In this document: piece after piece, positions 15,418 through 24,194 of the stretch | Layout of the letters: every line of letters begins with the position of its first letter | Position numbering within the stretch: position 1 is the first letter of the stretch | The notes under the pieces: model-generated | The model's input: the letters and a program-made list of their open reading frames with translations, nothing else | The model's database searches: none | What the model was told of the DNA's origin: nothing | Made by a program: the position numbers and the translations under genes | Assembly: GCA_045532055.1 (NCBI GenBank) | Contig: JAZSFF010000055.1 | Location: 1 to 28,261, forward strand | Length of the DNA stretch: 28,261 bases | From: SIG440 sp045532055 | GTDB taxonomy: Bacteria > Bacillota > Clostridia > Monoglobales > Monoglobaceae | Direction: 5' to 3'

Positions 15418-16073
15418 TCTATACTTGACCTCATTTCACAAATAACTGTTTTTACATCAGGCGCCTTGAACACAGCAGACCCTGCAACTATTACATTTGC
15501 ACCGCATGAAACAGGCACCGTGATATTTTTCGGGGTCACCCCTCCGTCAACTTCCAGTTCAATTTCTTTGCCAACTTTTTCAATCATAGCCTTTGCTTTT
15601 GATATTTTGTCGTTCATTTCATCAATATATGCTTGTCCACCAAATCCCGGTTCCACAGTCATAATCAAAACCAGGTCATACTTGTCAATGCTTCCCTCAA
15701 GCATGCTGATATCTGTCCCTGGCTTTACAGATATTCCGGCTTTTACTCCAAAGCTATGAATAAAATCCGCCATATCCCTCAAATCACCGGCTACTTCACT
15801 GTGTACAGTTATAATGTCCGCACCTGCTTTGACAAATGCTTCTATGTATTTTCTTGGTTCTGAAATCATGAGATGTACATCAAAAGTAAGATTGCATATC
15901 CCCCGAAGACCTTCCACAATTCCAGGGGAAAACGCCAGATTGGGAACAAAATGTCCATCCATTACATCTATATGGACATAGTCAGCTCCTGCTTCTTCAA
16001 TCTTTTTCAGCTCATTCCCCAAATTAGCAGGGTCTGCAGCTAAAATTGATGGTGCAATTTTAATATTATTCAT
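15414..16073 (-). CDS. rpe: Ribulose-phosphate 3-epimerase
   Basis: A 219-residue TIM-barrel enzyme interconverting ribulose 5-phosphate and xylulose 5-phosphate in the pentose phosphate pathway. Signature segments are IAPSILAAD at the N-terminus, VHIDVMDGHFVPN (33-45), FDVHLMI, the phosphate-binding MTVEPGFGGQ and LEVDGGV. The ATG at 16073 is preferred over an in-frame GTG at 16082, because AAAGGT lies only two bases before the GTG. It lies 36 bases after rsgA and overlaps thiN. Confidence 0.96.
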   Translation of the reverse strand: MNNIKIAPSILAADPANLGNELKKIEEAGADYVHIDVMDGHFVPNLAFSPGIVEGLRGICNLTFDVHLMISEPRKYIEAFVKAGADIITVHSEVAGDLRDMADFIHSFGVKAGISVKPGTDISMLEGSIDKYDLVLIMTVEPGFGGQAYIDEMNDKISKAKAMIEKVGKEIELEVDGGVTPKNITVPVSCGANVIVAGSAVFKAPDVKTVICEMRSSIE

Positions 16074-16109
16074 ACTTTTCACATACCTTTCTTATGATGT
16101 CTCTTGATT

Positions 16110-16982
16110 CTATCTTTGTTTAAGGTTTTTTATTTCACGATACAGTTGCCTATAACTTTCATGCCGACTTGCGGCAATCTTACCAGACTGTACCGCTCCA
16201 ATCACTCCGCAATCCGGCTCTACGGTATGACTGCAGTCAGGAAAACGGCAACAATCAGTATAGGCACCAAATTCCCTGAACATCCCTGCAAGTTCTGACA
16301 AAGGAATTGTGTTGACGTCAAAGGAACTGAATCCCGGTGTATCAATTATATAACCACCAAATGGAAGTTCTGCAAGTTCTGAATGTCTGGTTGTGTGTCT
16401 GCCACGTTCAAGCTTTTCACTGACTTTACCTGTTTCAAATTTTTCACTGTTTACAAGCTCATTCAAAAGACTGGATTTACCCACACCTGAATTCCCTGCA
16501 AAAACTGTTATTTCACCTTTCAAAAAATCTCTTAGAACCTCAACACCTGTTTTCTCAAGAGCACTGGTAATGATTGTTTCAAAGCCCGCCTTAACATATG
16601 CATCAACAAAGTCTTCGTCTCCGCCCAAATCACTTTTGTTAAAGCATACCGCCACTTTAAGTCCGGCAAATTCTGCCGAAGCAATAAGCTTGTCAAGGAC
16701 ATACGTGTTTGGTCTGGGACTGCTTTGGGCTACAACCGCCACCATCTGGGTTACATTGGCAACAGCCGGACGGATAAGAACACTTTTTCGTTCATGTATA
16801 CAACTTACCACTCCGGTTTTTCCGTCCTGATTGATTTCAATTTCCACTTTATCACCCACAAGGGGGGTGAATCCCTTTTTTCTGAATATCCCCCTTGCAC
16901 GGCATTCTATAATACTATCTCCGGTATCAACATAGTAAAAACCACCGATACCCTTAATTATAACTCCGTCGACTGTGTTCAT
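16110..16982 (-). CDS. rsgA: Small-subunit ribosome maturation GTPase RsgA
   Basis: RsgA is a circularly permuted GTPase that checks late 30S maturation. The 290-residue protein shows the permuted motif order: NKSD (115-118) comes before the P-loop GNSGVGKS (163-170) and DTPGF (214-218). RGRHTTR (193-199) forms switch I. An N-terminal OB fold (1-70) and the C-terminal zinc knuckle with Cys245, Cys250, His252 and Cys258 complete the family architecture. AGAGGTG stands a few bases before the ATG. It begins 10 bases after prkC, the common Firmicutes order, and in Bacillus the kinase PrkC can phosphorylate this GTPase. Confidence 0.97.
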   Translation of the reverse strand: MNTVDGVIIKGIGGFYYVDTGDSIIECRARGIFRKKGFTPLVGDKVEIEINQDGKTGVVSCIHERKSVLIRPAVANVTQMVAVVAQSSPRPNTYVLDKLIASAEFAGLKVAVCFNKSDLGGDEDFVDAYVKAGFETIITSALEKTGVEVLRDFLKGEITVFAGNSGVGKSSLLNELVNSEKFETGKVSEKLERGRHTTRHSELAELPFGGYIIDTPGFSSFDVNTIPLSELAGMFREFGAYTDCCRFPDCSHTVEPDCGVIGAVQSGKIAASRHESYRQLYREIKNLKQR

Positions 16983-16992
16983 TCTTCACCTC

Positions 16993-18849
16993 TTAGTGGA
17001 GTCTTACATTGCTCTTTTGCTGTGATACACCATCATGGAGTATTTCAACCTCAACCGAACTGGACGTCCCCTCAAGCTTTACAACATCACTCTGACCTTT
17101 GTTCAGCTTTTTGCTGTAAACAGTGTTGCCGTTTACATTTACCTGCACCAAAGCACTGTCCTTGTTCTTTGGTCCATAGAGTGTGAGCATAGTGCTTTTC
17201 TTTGGCACATCCGGTTTAACCTGGTTGTCACCTGTTTGAGTGTTTCCTGATGTTTGTGGATTTTCATCAGGTTCTTTTTCATCTTCCGTTTTTTCTGGAC
17301 CTTTGCTTACATAAAAAGTAATTGTGTCACCTTTTTTCACAAATGTGCCATAATCCGGTTCCTGTCTTATTATAGAACCCGTAGGAATATCATCACTGAA
17401 CTCCTCAATGAATTCCGGCTCAAGTCCAAGATTCTTCACTTCTATTTCAACTTCTCGTGAATCCTGATACTTGGTGTAATTCTTAAGTCTTATATCGTTG
17501 TTTCCCTCACTTATTTCAACAGTAATTATTATAACTTCCTGTTTTTTTACCTTGCTGCCAGCTGCGGGGTCCTGTGCAAGAATGGTTCCTTCTTCTTCAT
17601 CACTCTCAACAAATTTGCCTTTTACAATATTGAACTTATATTCTGCATTATCGTCTGCTGAATCCACGTATTTTTTAACAGCATCATCATAGAGCATTCC
17701 CTCGATTTCAGGAATCTCCACATTTCCACCTGATGCAAACAAACCACCCATACCAGTTATAGACATAAACGCCATAGAAATTAGCAAAATCACTGCAACT
17801 GCACTGATAATAGCAAAGGTTATAACCTTTCTTTCTTTTTTCTTATCAATTCCTTCTGTGCTCTTTGATTTGACTTTTTCCTTTACCACAGGCTCCGTCT
17901 CCTCATTTTTTGTGATTTCTTCCTTGTGTTCAGCAACGACCTCCGCTTTGACTGCAGGCATCTTGATTGTCTGTCCCAAAGCGTCTGCTTTCTCCTCTGG
18001 TTTTTCTTCAACTATTTCACGGCTTGGGTCATTCAAAACACCCAGTAGGTCTCCAATCATTTCTGAAACATTTCGATACCTCATAGAAACCTCTTTTGAC
18101 ATTGCTTTGAGAACAATTCTCTCAAGCGGGAGCGGAATGCTTATATTAAGTTCCCTTGGCATAACCGGTTTTTCCTGAAGATGCATAATCGCAACAGTTA
18201 CCGGTCTTTCGCTGTCAAATGGTACTTTGCCTGTTATCATTTCATAAAGAACAACACCCAAAGAGTAGATGTCTGAACGTTCATCAGTATAGCCGCCCCT
18301 TGCCTGCTCGGGTGAAATATAATGAACCGAACCGATTGCACTGTCTTCACAAGTAACTGTTGACTGAACATTGGCACGGGCAATACCAAAATCTGTAACC
18401 TTCATCACTCCGTCTGCAGTCATAATGATGTTGTGAGGTTTTATGTCCCTGTGGATAATGGAGTTGCGATGTGCCTGTTCAAGACCCTTTGCAATTTGTA
18501 CAGCATAATCCACAGCCTCACGCCAAGGTAGGATGTGTCTTGCTTCAATATATTCTTTCAATGTCTTGCCCTCAATATATTCCATAACAATATAATGAAG
18601 TCCCTCATCGTTGCCTACATCATAAATTGACACAATATTAGGATGTGTAAGACTTGCCGCCGCCTGTGCCTCCACATTGAATCTGCGGACAAACTCTGCA
18701 TCATTCTGAAGGTCAGGTCTCAAAACCTTTACCGCAACAAATCTGTTGAGGAGCTGACACTTTGCCTTGTATACCACAGCCATGCCGCCGCTGCCTATTT
18801 CCTCCAATATTTCATATCTTCCTGCAAGAACTTTACCAATCAATGTCAT
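16993..18849 (-). CDS. prkC: Membrane Ser/Thr protein kinase with two PASTA domains (PrkC/Stk1 type)
   Basis: A 618-residue Hanks-type kinase. The cytoplasmic kinase domain (about 11-270) has a glycine loop GSGGMA (19-24), Lys41, the catalytic loop HRDIKPHN (133-140), DFG (153-155) and SPEQ (179-182). An acidic/basic linker with several threonines leads to one membrane helix (341-365). Outside lie two PASTA-like repeats (about 376-449 and 450-517), which in this family sense muropeptides or lipid II. Bacillus PrkC has three. A polar linker (518-550) and a beta-rich end domain (553-617) follow. The ATG overlaps the prpC stop (ATGA), the standard phosphatase-kinase pairing. Expected targets include cell-wall and translation factors. 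Confidence 0.96.
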   Translation of the reverse strand: MTLIGKVLAGRYEILEEIGSGGMAVVYKAKCQLLNRFVAVKVLRPDLQNDAEFVRRFNVEAQAAASLTHPNIVSIYDVGNDEGLHYIVMEYIEGKTLKEYIEARHILPWREAVDYAVQIAKGLEQAHRNSIIHRDIKPHNIIMTADGVMKVTDFGIARANVQSTVTCEDSAIGSVHYISPEQARGGYTDERSDIYSLGVVLYEMITGKVPFDSERPVTVAIMHLQEKPVMPRELNISIPLPLERIVLKAMSKEVSMRYRNVSEMIGDLLGVLNDPSREIVEEKPEEKADALGQTIKMPAVKAEVVAEHKEEITKNEETEPVVKEKVKSKSTEGIDKKKERKVITFAIISAVAVILLISMAFMSITGMGGLFASGGNVEIPEIEGMLYDDAVKKYVDSADDNAEYKFNIVKGKFVESDEEEGTILAQDPAAGSKVKKQEVIIITVEISEGNNDIRLKNYTKYQDSREVEIEVKNLGLEPEFIEEFSDDIPTGSIIRQEPDYGTFVKKGDTITFYVSKGPEKTEDEKEPDENPQTSGNTQTGDNQVKPDVPKKSTMLTLYGPKNKDSALVQVNVNGNTVYSKKLNKGQSDVVKLEGTSSSVEVEILHDGVSQQKSNVRLH

Positions 18850-19604
18850 ATGTTCTCCTCCTTTTCAAAGTGAAGGGCAACAACTGTTATATTATCAACT
18901 CCGCCGTTTCTGTTTGCCTCATCAACCAAAGCCTTAACCGCTTCATCTGTATTTTCTGATTTATTAACTATATCCTTTATTTCCTCATCTGTGACCATTT
19001 CCCAAAGCCCGTCGCTGCAAAGTATAATTGTCTCACCAGGGGAAACTGTATAATCAAAAAAGTCTGCATCCACATATTCTTCGGTACCTACGGCACGGGT
19101 TATAATGTTTTTGTCGGGATGGCATCTTGCTTCTTCACGGGTTATTGTACCCCGTCTTACCAATTCCTCAACCACGGAATGGTCAATGGTTATTTTGCAA
19201 ATTTCTTTATCAGAGATAACATAGGCACAACTGTCACCAATGTTGGCAACTCTGAGTTGTGAACCCCTGACATATGCAACCACTGCTGTAGTACCCATCC
19301 CTGCTTGTTCACTGTTTTTAAGAGCCCTTTCATATATGTGGGCATTGGCAAAGTCAATAGCCCCTGCAATATTCAGGGTAATCTTTTTGTCGTCCTCCTC
19401 GTCAAGACACGTTTTCAGCTCATTGGTTATAATATCCACAGCAGCACCACTGGCAATCTCACCCGCATTGTGTCCACCCATTCCGTCGGCAAGAACACAC
19501 ACACCCAGTGGCTTTCCGTCTTCAAAACCGCAGATTTTGAAGCTGTCTTCGTTGAGTTCACGACGTTTGCCTATATCGGTTAAGCCGCATACTTTTACAA
19601 ACAT
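18846..19604 (-). CDS. prpC: PP2C-family protein phosphatase, partner of PrkC
   Basis: A 252-residue metal-dependent Ser/Thr phosphatase that reverses PrkC phosphorylation. PP2C motifs are RRELNEDSF (14-22), LADGMGGHNAGE (38-49, with the metal aspartate), GMGTTAV, NIGDSCAY, LCSDGLWE and GVDNITVV at the end. The ATG at 19604 gives the usual N-terminus and has AAAGG about 11 bases upstream; an in-frame GTG at 19625 lacks a clear binding site. An extended -10 element lies 40 bases upstream, so the phosphatase-kinase pair may have its own transcription start. Confidence 0.96.
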   Translation of the reverse strand: MFVKVCGLTDIGKRRELNEDSFKICGFEDGKPLGVCVLADGMGGHNAGEIASGAAVDIITNELKTCLDEEDDKKITLNIAGAIDFANAHIYERALKNSEQAGMGTTAVVAYVRGSQLRVANIGDSCAYVISDKEICKITIDHSVVEELVRRGTITREEARCHPDKNIITRAVGTEEYVDADFFDYTVSPGETIILCSDGLWEMVTDEEIKDIVNKSENTDEAVKALVDEANRNGGVDNITVVALHFEKEENI

Positions 19605-19643
19605 ACTACCATAGCCTTTCTTCACTCAAATTAGAGAATTTTT

Positions 19644-19652
19644 ATTATATCA
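19644..19652 (-). promoter_or_regulatory. Candidate extended -10 promoter for prpC-prkC
   Basis: On the minus strand TGATATAAT is a perfect extended -10 element, and its TGA is also the rlmN stop codon. No good -35 box lies 17 bases upstream, as extended -10 promoters allow. Transcription would start near 19637, giving a leader of about 33 bases before prpC. One perfect hexamer in AT-rich DNA can occur by chance. Confidence 0.4.
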
Positions 19653-20684
19653 ATCAACCGCTTTAGCTTTTCTGTTCCTAAGCTGTCCGCAAGCTGCATT
19701 TATATCACTGCCCATTTCACGTCGTATTGTAGCCGCAACACCATGTTTTTCAAGACGTTTTTTAAATTCTTCTACCCTTTTTCTGTCACTTTTATCAAAA
19801 CCTGTCTCGTCAACTTTGTTTACCGGAATCAGGTTCACATGACACAGCTTGCCCCTAACCAATGCCGCAAGTCTGTCCGCCTCCTGCATGTTGTCATTAA
19901 CCCCGGCAATAAGGGTATATTCAAATGATATCCTCCGCCCCGTTGCCTTAATATAAAAATCACATGCATCCATAAGCTCAGCAATACGAAATTTGTTGTT
20001 GACAGGCATAATCTGTGAACGCCTTTCATCATCAGGTGCATGGAGGGATATCAGCAATGTTATCTGCAGCCTTTTTTCTGCCAGAGTCCGTATTTTGTCT
20101 GCCAGACCGCAAGTTGAAATGGAAATATGGCGTTGACCTATGTTCAGTCCTTCCGGCGAATTGACAATATCGATGAACTTGAGAACATTTTCAAAATTGT
20201 CAAGGGGTTCACCGATGCCCATCATAACAATGTTGGATATACGCTGTCCCAAATCTTTTTGTACACATAGCACCTGAGCCACGATTTCGCCGGGAGTCAG
20301 GTTGCGGTTCCAACCATTCAATGTGGAAGCACAGAACTTGCAACCCATCTTGCAACCCACCTGAGAGGATACACAGATGGTATATCCATATTCATATTTC
20401 ATAAGTACAGATTCGACAAAATTCCCATCACTTAATTCTAACAGATACTTGCGTGTTTCGTCAATCTTTGAAACATATTTTTCGCAGATTTTCACATTTC
20501 CCACATCTGCCGTTTCACAAAGTTTTTCTCTGAAGCCTTTGGGCAAATTTGTCATGTCATCAAAACTCTCCGCACCGCGATATATCCACTCAAAAATCTG
20601 TTTGCCCCGAAACTGTGGCTCACCCATCTGCACCGCCAAACTTTTTAACTCGTCACAGGTCAAATCCATCAGATTTATTTTCAT
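19650..20684 (-). CDS. rlmN: Dual-specificity 23S rRNA A2503 / tRNA A37 C2-methyltransferase RlmN
   Basis: A 344-residue radical SAM methyltransferase. The 4Fe-4S cluster motif is CKMGCKFC with Cys111, Cys115 and Cys118. The cysteine that carries the substrate intermediate is Cys332 in NAACGQL. MGIGEPL and the RRISFEYTLIAGVND region are typical. It methylates adenosine 2503 of 23S rRNA and adenosine 37 of some tRNAs. Cfr-type resistance enzymes share the fold, but the housekeeping position between rsmB and prpC argues for RlmN. The ATG stands 5 bases after the rsmB stop, with AAGGGA overlapping that stop. Confidence 0.97.
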   Translation of the reverse strand: MKINLMDLTCDELKSLAVQMGEPQFRGKQIFEWIYRGAESFDDMTNLPKGFREKLCETADVGNVKICEKYVSKIDETRKYLLELSDGNFVESVLMKYEYGYTICVSSQVGCKMGCKFCASTLNGWNRNLTPGEIVAQVLCVQKDLGQRISNIVMMGIGEPLDNFENVLKFIDIVNSPEGLNIGQRHISISTCGLADKIRTLAEKRLQITLLISLHAPDDERRSQIMPVNNKFRIAELMDACDFYIKATGRRISFEYTLIAGVNDNMQEADRLAALVRGKLCHVNLIPVNKVDETGFDKSDRKRVEEFKKRLEKHGVAATIRREMGSDINAACGQLRNRKAKAVD

Positions 20685-20689
20685 AAAAA

Positions 20690-21973
20690 CTATCCCTTCA
20701 CCATTTTACAGATATAAAATCCGCTCTCACCCAAATTCGTTGTAAGAATCTGTTCTTCATGAACCTTGCTGAACTCGGCATGACAGCCCAAAAACTCATC
20801 AACCCTGAGACAATTTTCCTCTGGCAGTATTGTACAAGTGCTGTAGACCAGTGTTCCGCCTTTTTTTACATAAGACGCTGCTGTCTCGAGAATACCCTTT
20901 TGCAGTTTGCAAAGTTCTTCTATATCTGTTTCTTTTCTTTTCCATTTTATATCGGGCTTTTTATGTACAACCCCAAGTCCAGAGCAAGGAACATCTGCAA
21001 GAACTTTGTCTGCACTTTCTTCAAGTCCCTGAATTTTTACGCTTGCATCATGAACTCTGGCATCAATTATCCCAATACCCAGCCTCTCCGCTGATTTGTT
21101 TATCAGTTCAACCTTATGCTCAAAAACATCAAAGGAAAAAATCTTTCCCTCATTTTTCATCATTTCCGCTATAGCACAGCTTTTGCCCCCAGGGGCAGCA
21201 CACATATCAATCACTGTTTCACCAGCCATTGGGCCAAGTGCCGCAACTGCCCTCTGCGATGAAATATTCTGTAGTGAGTAAAGACCCCGCTTATATGCAT
21301 CAGAACCTTCAACATTGATACGGCCTGTAACCTTTAAGCAGTTTTCCACCTCGGTTTGTTCACATGAAACACCCTCGTTTTTGAGTATAGCAATCAGTTC
21401 ATCATCTGTTGTTCTTAAGGAATTTACCCTTATAAAAACCCCATGGGGTTTCACATTTTCTTTAAAAAGTTCTTCACAGAGTTCCTCTCCGTATTCCTTT
21501 ATCAGACCATCCGTCACCCAAAGGGGATAGGAATACTTAAGAGACAATTCCTCTGCAACATTATTCATTTTGGGAAATTGGAAAGTTTCCTTTCCCCGTG
21601 AAACTGCACGCAAAACGCCGTTGACAAAACCTGAACCTGCTCTGTGGGAATACTTGTTTGCCAGCTTTACCGCCTCGTTGCAGGCAGCACTGTGGGGAAT
21701 CTTATCCATATAGTGTATCTGGAAAACACCCATTCTTAAAATATTAAGAACCCATGGTGTCATCTTTTTAATCTTCACCTTTGAATACTGAGATATGATA
21801 AAGTCCAAAGCTGTTTTGTTTGTGACAACGCCATAAATCAGTTCAGTAACAAGTCCCCTGTCATTTGAAGAAAGTTCTTTCCCTGACAACGCAGTTTTTA
21901 ATGCGGCGTTTATATATGTTTCATTTACATCTATATCATACAGTGCCCTGAGGGCAATCTCTCTTGCGGTCAT
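20690..21973 (-). CDS. rsmB: 16S rRNA m5C967 methyltransferase RsmB
   Basis: A 427-residue protein with an N-terminal NusB-like RNA-binding domain (about 1-130) and a C-terminal SAM methyltransferase. SAM binding is seen in DMCAAPGGKS. The two catalytic cysteines lie in DVPCSGLG and in YSTCTILPEEN. It methylates cytosine 967 of 16S rRNA. The ATG at 21973 has GGAG about 10 bases before it; an in-frame TTG at 21982 is too close to that site. The upstream membrane protease gene ends 20 bases before it, and rlmN begins 5 bases after it. Confidence 0.96.
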   Translation of the reverse strand: MTAREIALRALYDIDVNETYINAALKTALSGKELSSNDRGLVTELIYGVVTNKTALDFIISQYSKVKIKKMTPWVLNILRMGVFQIHYMDKIPHSAACNEAVKLANKYSHRAGSGFVNGVLRAVSRGKETFQFPKMNNVAEELSLKYSYPLWVTDGLIKEYGEELCEELFKENVKPHGVFIRVNSLRTTDDELIAILKNEGVSCEQTEVENCLKVTGRINVEGSDAYKRGLYSLQNISSQRAVAALGPMAGETVIDMCAAPGGKSCAIAEMMKNEGKIFSFDVFEHKVELINKSAERLGIGIIDARVHDASVKIQGLEESADKVLADVPCSGLGVVHKKPDIKWKRKETDIEELCKLQKGILETAASYVKKGGTLVYSTCTILPEENCLRVDEFLGCHAEFSKVHEEQILTTNLGESGFYICKMVKG

Positions 21974-21993
21974 AATCCACAATCTCCGTTTTT

Positions 21994-22704
21994 TTAGTCT
22001 CTGTTTCTTCCTATGCCAACAATTGACAAAAGCCTCAAAAGATTGGCAATGGCCACAACTGCCGACGCAACATAGGTCATGGCAGCAGCAGAAAGCACAC
22101 TTTTTGACGCTGCCAGTTCTTCGCCGTCCAAAATATTGTGGTTGCCAAGGGTTTTAAGTGCCCTTGATGATGCATTAAACTCAACCGGCAGAGTAATCAA
22201 TTGAAAAAGCACAACCGCTCCAAACAACAAAACGCCAAAGGTTGCAAGTTTTGAAAAGCTGAGCAGAATTCCAAAAATCGCAAGGGGCCATGCCGCATAT
22301 GATGCAATCTGCACCACCGGAACAATGGCATTGCGTACCTTTATGGGTGTATACCCCTCTGCGTGCTGAACAGCGTGCCCTACTTCGTGGGCAGCCACCC
22401 CAATAGCCGCAACCGATGTACTTGAATATGTTGCGTCCGAAAGTCTGACCACATTGGATTTTGGGTCAAAATGGTCAGTAAGATTGCCTGCAACCCTTTC
22501 AATCACAACATTGTGCAATCCGTTCATATCAAGGATTTTTCTGGCAACATCTGCCCCTGTATAACCTCTGTGGTTTGATACCGTTCTGTATTTATTGAAG
22601 GTGGTATTTACCTTTGACTGTGCATACATGGCAAAAATCAACGCAGGCATAACCAAAACAATATATGTCATATCTATTCCGTAAAAATATCCAAGTCCCA
22701 TCAT
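21994..22704 (-). CDS. Membrane zinc metallopeptidase, YugP family
   Basis: A 236-residue membrane protein of the YugP family (neutral zinc metallopeptidase). It has an N-terminal helix (about 11-28), the zinc motif HEVGH at 106-110, two hydrophobic segments near 125-170 and a C-terminal hydrophobic segment (about 205-230). The substrate is not known. It stands between fmt and rsmB, the customary place in Clostridia, where it forms part of the translation-maintenance cluster. AGAGGC precedes the ATG at 22704 by 10 bases; a second ATG follows directly. Confidence 0.9.
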   Translation of the reverse strand: MMGLGYFYGIDMTYIVLVMPALIFAMYAQSKVNTTFNKYRTVSNHRGYTGADVARKILDMNGLHNVVIERVAGNLTDHFDPKSNVVRLSDATYSSTSVAAIGVAAHEVGHAVQHAEGYTPIKVRNAIVPVVQIASYAAWPLAIFGILLSFSKLATFGVLLFGAVVLFQLITLPVEFNASSRALKTLGNHNILDGEELAASKSVLSAAAMTYVASAVVAIANLLRLLSIVGIGRNRD

Positions 22705-22735
22705 CGCAATAAATGCCTCTCTCTCATTAAATAAT

Positions 22736-22755
22736 TACATATCAAGGGATATGTA
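22736..22755 (-). other. Small hairpin between fmt and yugP
   Basis: TACATATC and GATATGTA form an eight-base-pair, AT-rich stem with a four-base loop. It directly follows the fmt stop codon and is followed by ATTATTTAA on the minus strand. It lacks a GC-rich stem and a T-run, so full termination is unlikely. It may protect or pause the transcript between the two genes. Confidence 0.4.
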
Positions 22756-23685
22756 CTAGCCCAACACCGAATCCTTTTCTAGTCTATGTCCGTTGAGATA
22801 GTCACGCACCATCATCCGCTTTGAGCCTTTAATCTGTATTTCCTTTATACAAATACTCCTTTCGTCTCCGCAAAGGACCTCTATTCCATTTTCGTCTGCC
22901 GCAAGTATCTGTCCCGGCTTGCCCTTTGCAGCCTTTCCCAGAACAGCTTTATATATTTTCATGCTTTCGCCCATATACAATGTATGTGCAACCGGCCATG
23001 AGTTCATTCCGCAAATAAGATGAATAATCTCCCATGCCGTCCTATTCCAATCAATAAGAGCTGTATCCTTTGAAATCATTGGTGCATATGTTGACTCTTC
23101 GTCATTCTGCTTTTGAGGTTTGAGTGTACCCTCTTCAAGACATTTTATTGTTTCAATCATCAATTCTGCACCCATCTTTTTCAGTCTGTCGTGGAGCTCA
23201 TCTGCTGTTTCATATTCGTCGATTTTGGTTTCGCATTTAAGGAGCATATCACCTGTGTCAAGGCCCTTTTCCATAAGCATTGAGGTTATGCCCGTCTTCT
23301 CTTCGCCATTGATAACCGCCCATTGGATAGGTCCTGCACCTCGATATTTGGGAAGAAGTGATGCATGCATATTTATGCAACCGTACTTGGGGAAATTGAG
23401 TATATACTCAGGGAGAATTTTGCCGTATGCAACAACAATTATCAAATCAGGATTAAGCTTTGAAAGTTCTCCCTCAAATGCAAAATCCTTTAATGTCTCC
23501 GGCTGAAAAACCTCAATATCATTTGCCAAAGCTGTTACCTTCACTGGTGGCGGTGTCAGCTTGTGTCCTCTGCCCGCTGGCTTGTCCGGCTGTGTAACCA
23601 CACCGCAAACCCTATGCTCTGAATCTATAAGTGCCTCAAGGCACGGAACTGCAAAATCAGGAGTTCCCATAAAAAGAATATTCAT
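22756..23685 (-). CDS. fmt: Methionyl-tRNA formyltransferase
   Basis: A 309-residue enzyme that formylates initiator Met-tRNA with 10-formyl-THF. The N-terminal catalytic domain shows NILFMGTPDFA at the start, NMHASLLPKYRGAGPIQWA (about 105-123, with Asn105 and His107) and Asp144 in GLDTGDML. The C-terminal tRNA-binding domain follows. The ATG at 23685 lies 10 bases after GGAGGA; an in-frame TTG at 23703 would include that site. It is paired with def directly upstream, joining addition and removal of the formyl group. Confidence 0.97.
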   Translation of the reverse strand: MNILFMGTPDFAVPCLEALIDSEHRVCGVVTQPDKPAGRGHKLTPPPVKVTALANDIEVFQPETLKDFAFEGELSKLNPDLIIVVAYGKILPEYILNFPKYGCINMHASLLPKYRGAGPIQWAVINGEEKTGITSMLMEKGLDTGDMLLKCETKIDEYETADELHDRLKKMGAELMIETIKCLEEGTLKPQKQNDEESTYAPMISKDTALIDWNRTAWEIIHLICGMNSWPVAHTLYMGESMKIYKAVLGKAAKGKPGQILAADENGIEVLCGDERSICIKEIQIKGSKRMMVRDYLNGHRLEKDSVLG

Positions 23686-23709
23686 ATCAGGTAATTCCTC
23701 CAAACAAAA

Positions 23710-24171
23710 CTAGTATTCCTCTACCTCAATCCACTGGGTAACATGTTCCATAAACATTCTGCCGTCAAGATGTTCGGTCTCATGACAAAATGCTCTGGCA
23801 AGCAGATCTTCCCCGGTATATTCATGCCACTCACCAAATCTGTCCTGTGCCTTGACTGTTACTTTTTGGGGACGTGTCACTATACCAAACTTTCCAGGGT
23901 TGCTGAGGCATCCCTCGCTTCCCGTTTGGCTGCCCTCGGTATAGATTATTTCAGGGTTTACCAATTCAATAGGGTCATCCTCCAAATCAATAACAGCCAC
24001 ACGTCTCAAAATTCCCACCTGGGGTGCAGCAAGACCCACTCCCCCCGATGCATAGAGTGTATCAAACAAATCTTCTATCAATTCTTTCAGTCTATCATCA
24101 AACTTTTCCACCGGTCTGCATTTTTTAGTCAAAACGTCATCGCCCAGTGTAACTATATTTCTTATTGCCAT
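23710..24171 (-). CDS. def: Peptide deformylase
   Basis: A 153-residue type 1 metalloenzyme that removes the formyl group from nascent proteins. All three motifs are present: GVGLAAPQVG (44-53), EGCLS with metal ligand Cys88, and HETEHLDG with His130, Glu131 and His134. The third motif usually reads HEIDHL, so the variable pair is slightly unusual but both histidines and the glutamate are intact. GAGAGGAAA precedes the ATG. It lies between priA and fmt, the standard order. Confidence 0.97.
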   Translation of the reverse strand: MAIRNIVTLGDDVLTKKCRPVEKFDDRLKELIEDLFDTLYASGGVGLAAPQVGILRRVAVIDLEDDPIELVNPEIIYTEGSQTGSEGCLSNPGKFGIVTRPQKVTVKAQDRFGEWHEYTGEDLLARAFCHETEHLDGRMFMEHVTQWIEVEEY

Positions 24172-24194
24172 ATTCTTTTCCTCTCTTTGATTCG

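Noticed and set aside
14775..15420. Thiamine riboswitch for thiN
   Set aside because: No TPP-type conserved segments (such as CUGAGA) are present near thiN, and the gene overlaps rpe.
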